This document shows, in pieces, positions 63,902 through 64,000 of a DNA stretch of 64,000 nt. How positions within the stretch are numbered: position 1 is the first letter of the stretch; every line of letters starts with the position of its first letter. The position numbers and the translations under genes are program-made. The notes below the pieces were generated by a model. It was not told the origin of the DNA. It was given only the letters and a program-made list of their open reading frames with translations, and ran no database searches. Origin of the DNA: Bradyrhizobium sp. (lineage in GTDB: Bacteria > Pseudomonadota > Alphaproteobacteria > Rhizobiales > Xanthobacteraceae); NCBI GenBank assembly GCA_028290305.1, contig JAQGKC010000318.1, forward strand, positions 3,484 through 67,483, in the 5' to 3' direction.

Positions 63902-64000
63902 TCAAGTTGCATTGGCGTATTGGGCACGCGCATCGCGTGCTTTTGCGTTGAGGCGGACGAGCAGTTTACGGGCCAAGGCGATGCGGACGACCATTTTTTC
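63902..64000 (-). mobile_element. IS110-like transposase, C-terminal end (cut by window edge)
   Basis: On the minus strand the frame from 64000 to the TGA at 63902-63904 encodes 32 residues ending MVVRIALARKLLVRLNAKAR-DARAQYANAT. The pattern ARKLL-x-x-LNA-x-x-RD is the conserved C-terminus of IS110-family (transposase_20) proteins. The rest of the gene is outside the window, so whether the element is complete cannot be told. Confidence 0.65.

Overview
The window is GC-rich alphaproteobacterial chromosome and most resembles Bradyrhizobium or a close relative (Nitrobacteraceae). The main grounds are three: a narK / single-domain globin / FAD reductase / assimilatory nitrate reductase cluster in the order known from Bradyrhizobium diazoefficiens; a CYP199-type P450 of the kind known from Rhodopseudomonas palustris; and many palindromic intergenic repeats of the Bradyrhizobium type. 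No rRNA or tRNA gene and no CRISPR array was seen. The only mobile-element trace is the 3' end of an IS110-like transposase at the right edge. The content is that of a metabolic chromosome segment rich in transporters and catabolic operons.

Layout. 1-5226: nitrate assimilation and NO detoxification (narK, globin, flp, nasC). 5292-8197: SMP-30 lactonase, aldo/keto reductase and DMT exporter. 8204-12810: an Lrp-type regulator divergent from a homodimeric 2-oxoacid dehydrogenase E1 (MdeB/AceE-like), with a perfect 10-bp inverted repeat between them, then an aldehyde dehydrogenase. 13030-20094: a sugar-acid module (SMP-30 lactonase, uronate dehydrogenase-like protein, IlvD/EDD dehydratase, DctPQM TRAP transporter). 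20160-28782: enoyl-CoA hydratase, CYP199-like P450 with its reductase, PfkB kinase, Glu/Leu dehydrogenase with a VOC protein, PyrD and a TetR regulator. 29153-36501: a seven-gene ABC transporter and catabolic operon (permease, binding protein, ATPase, enolase-superfamily enzyme, Gfo/Idh/MocA, DUF993 aldolase-like, TIM-barrel isomerase). 36626-39095: a second P450 divergent from a split ThDP decarboxylase. 39173-44188: TetR and a two-gene RND efflux system. 44317-49579: a signalling block (binding protein, Cache-HAMP-GAF histidine kinase, response regulator, response regulator-adenylate cyclase). 49604-50347: a probable RidA-like deaminase. 50366-62325: a ten-gene minus-strand peptide-import operon with two binding proteins, two permease pairs, one ATPase pair, gamma-glutamyltransferase and a DUF1028 protein. 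62525-63778: a divergent DadA-like D-amino acid dehydrogenase.

Most notable points. The signalling block carries two apparent lesions: an in-frame TAG exactly at the end of the binding protein's signal peptide (44380-44382), and a one-base deletion in a G run (48628-48630) that splits the response regulator-cyclase. The 29153-36501 operon combines a KxK/K enolase-superfamily enzyme, an oxidoreductase, a DUF993 Schiff-base-type protein and a metal TIM barrel; this looks like a complete catabolic route whose substrate I cannot name, and it is the best candidate for an undescribed system. The peptide operon appears to serve two import complexes with one ATPase pair and to process gamma-glutamyl compounds in the cytoplasm.
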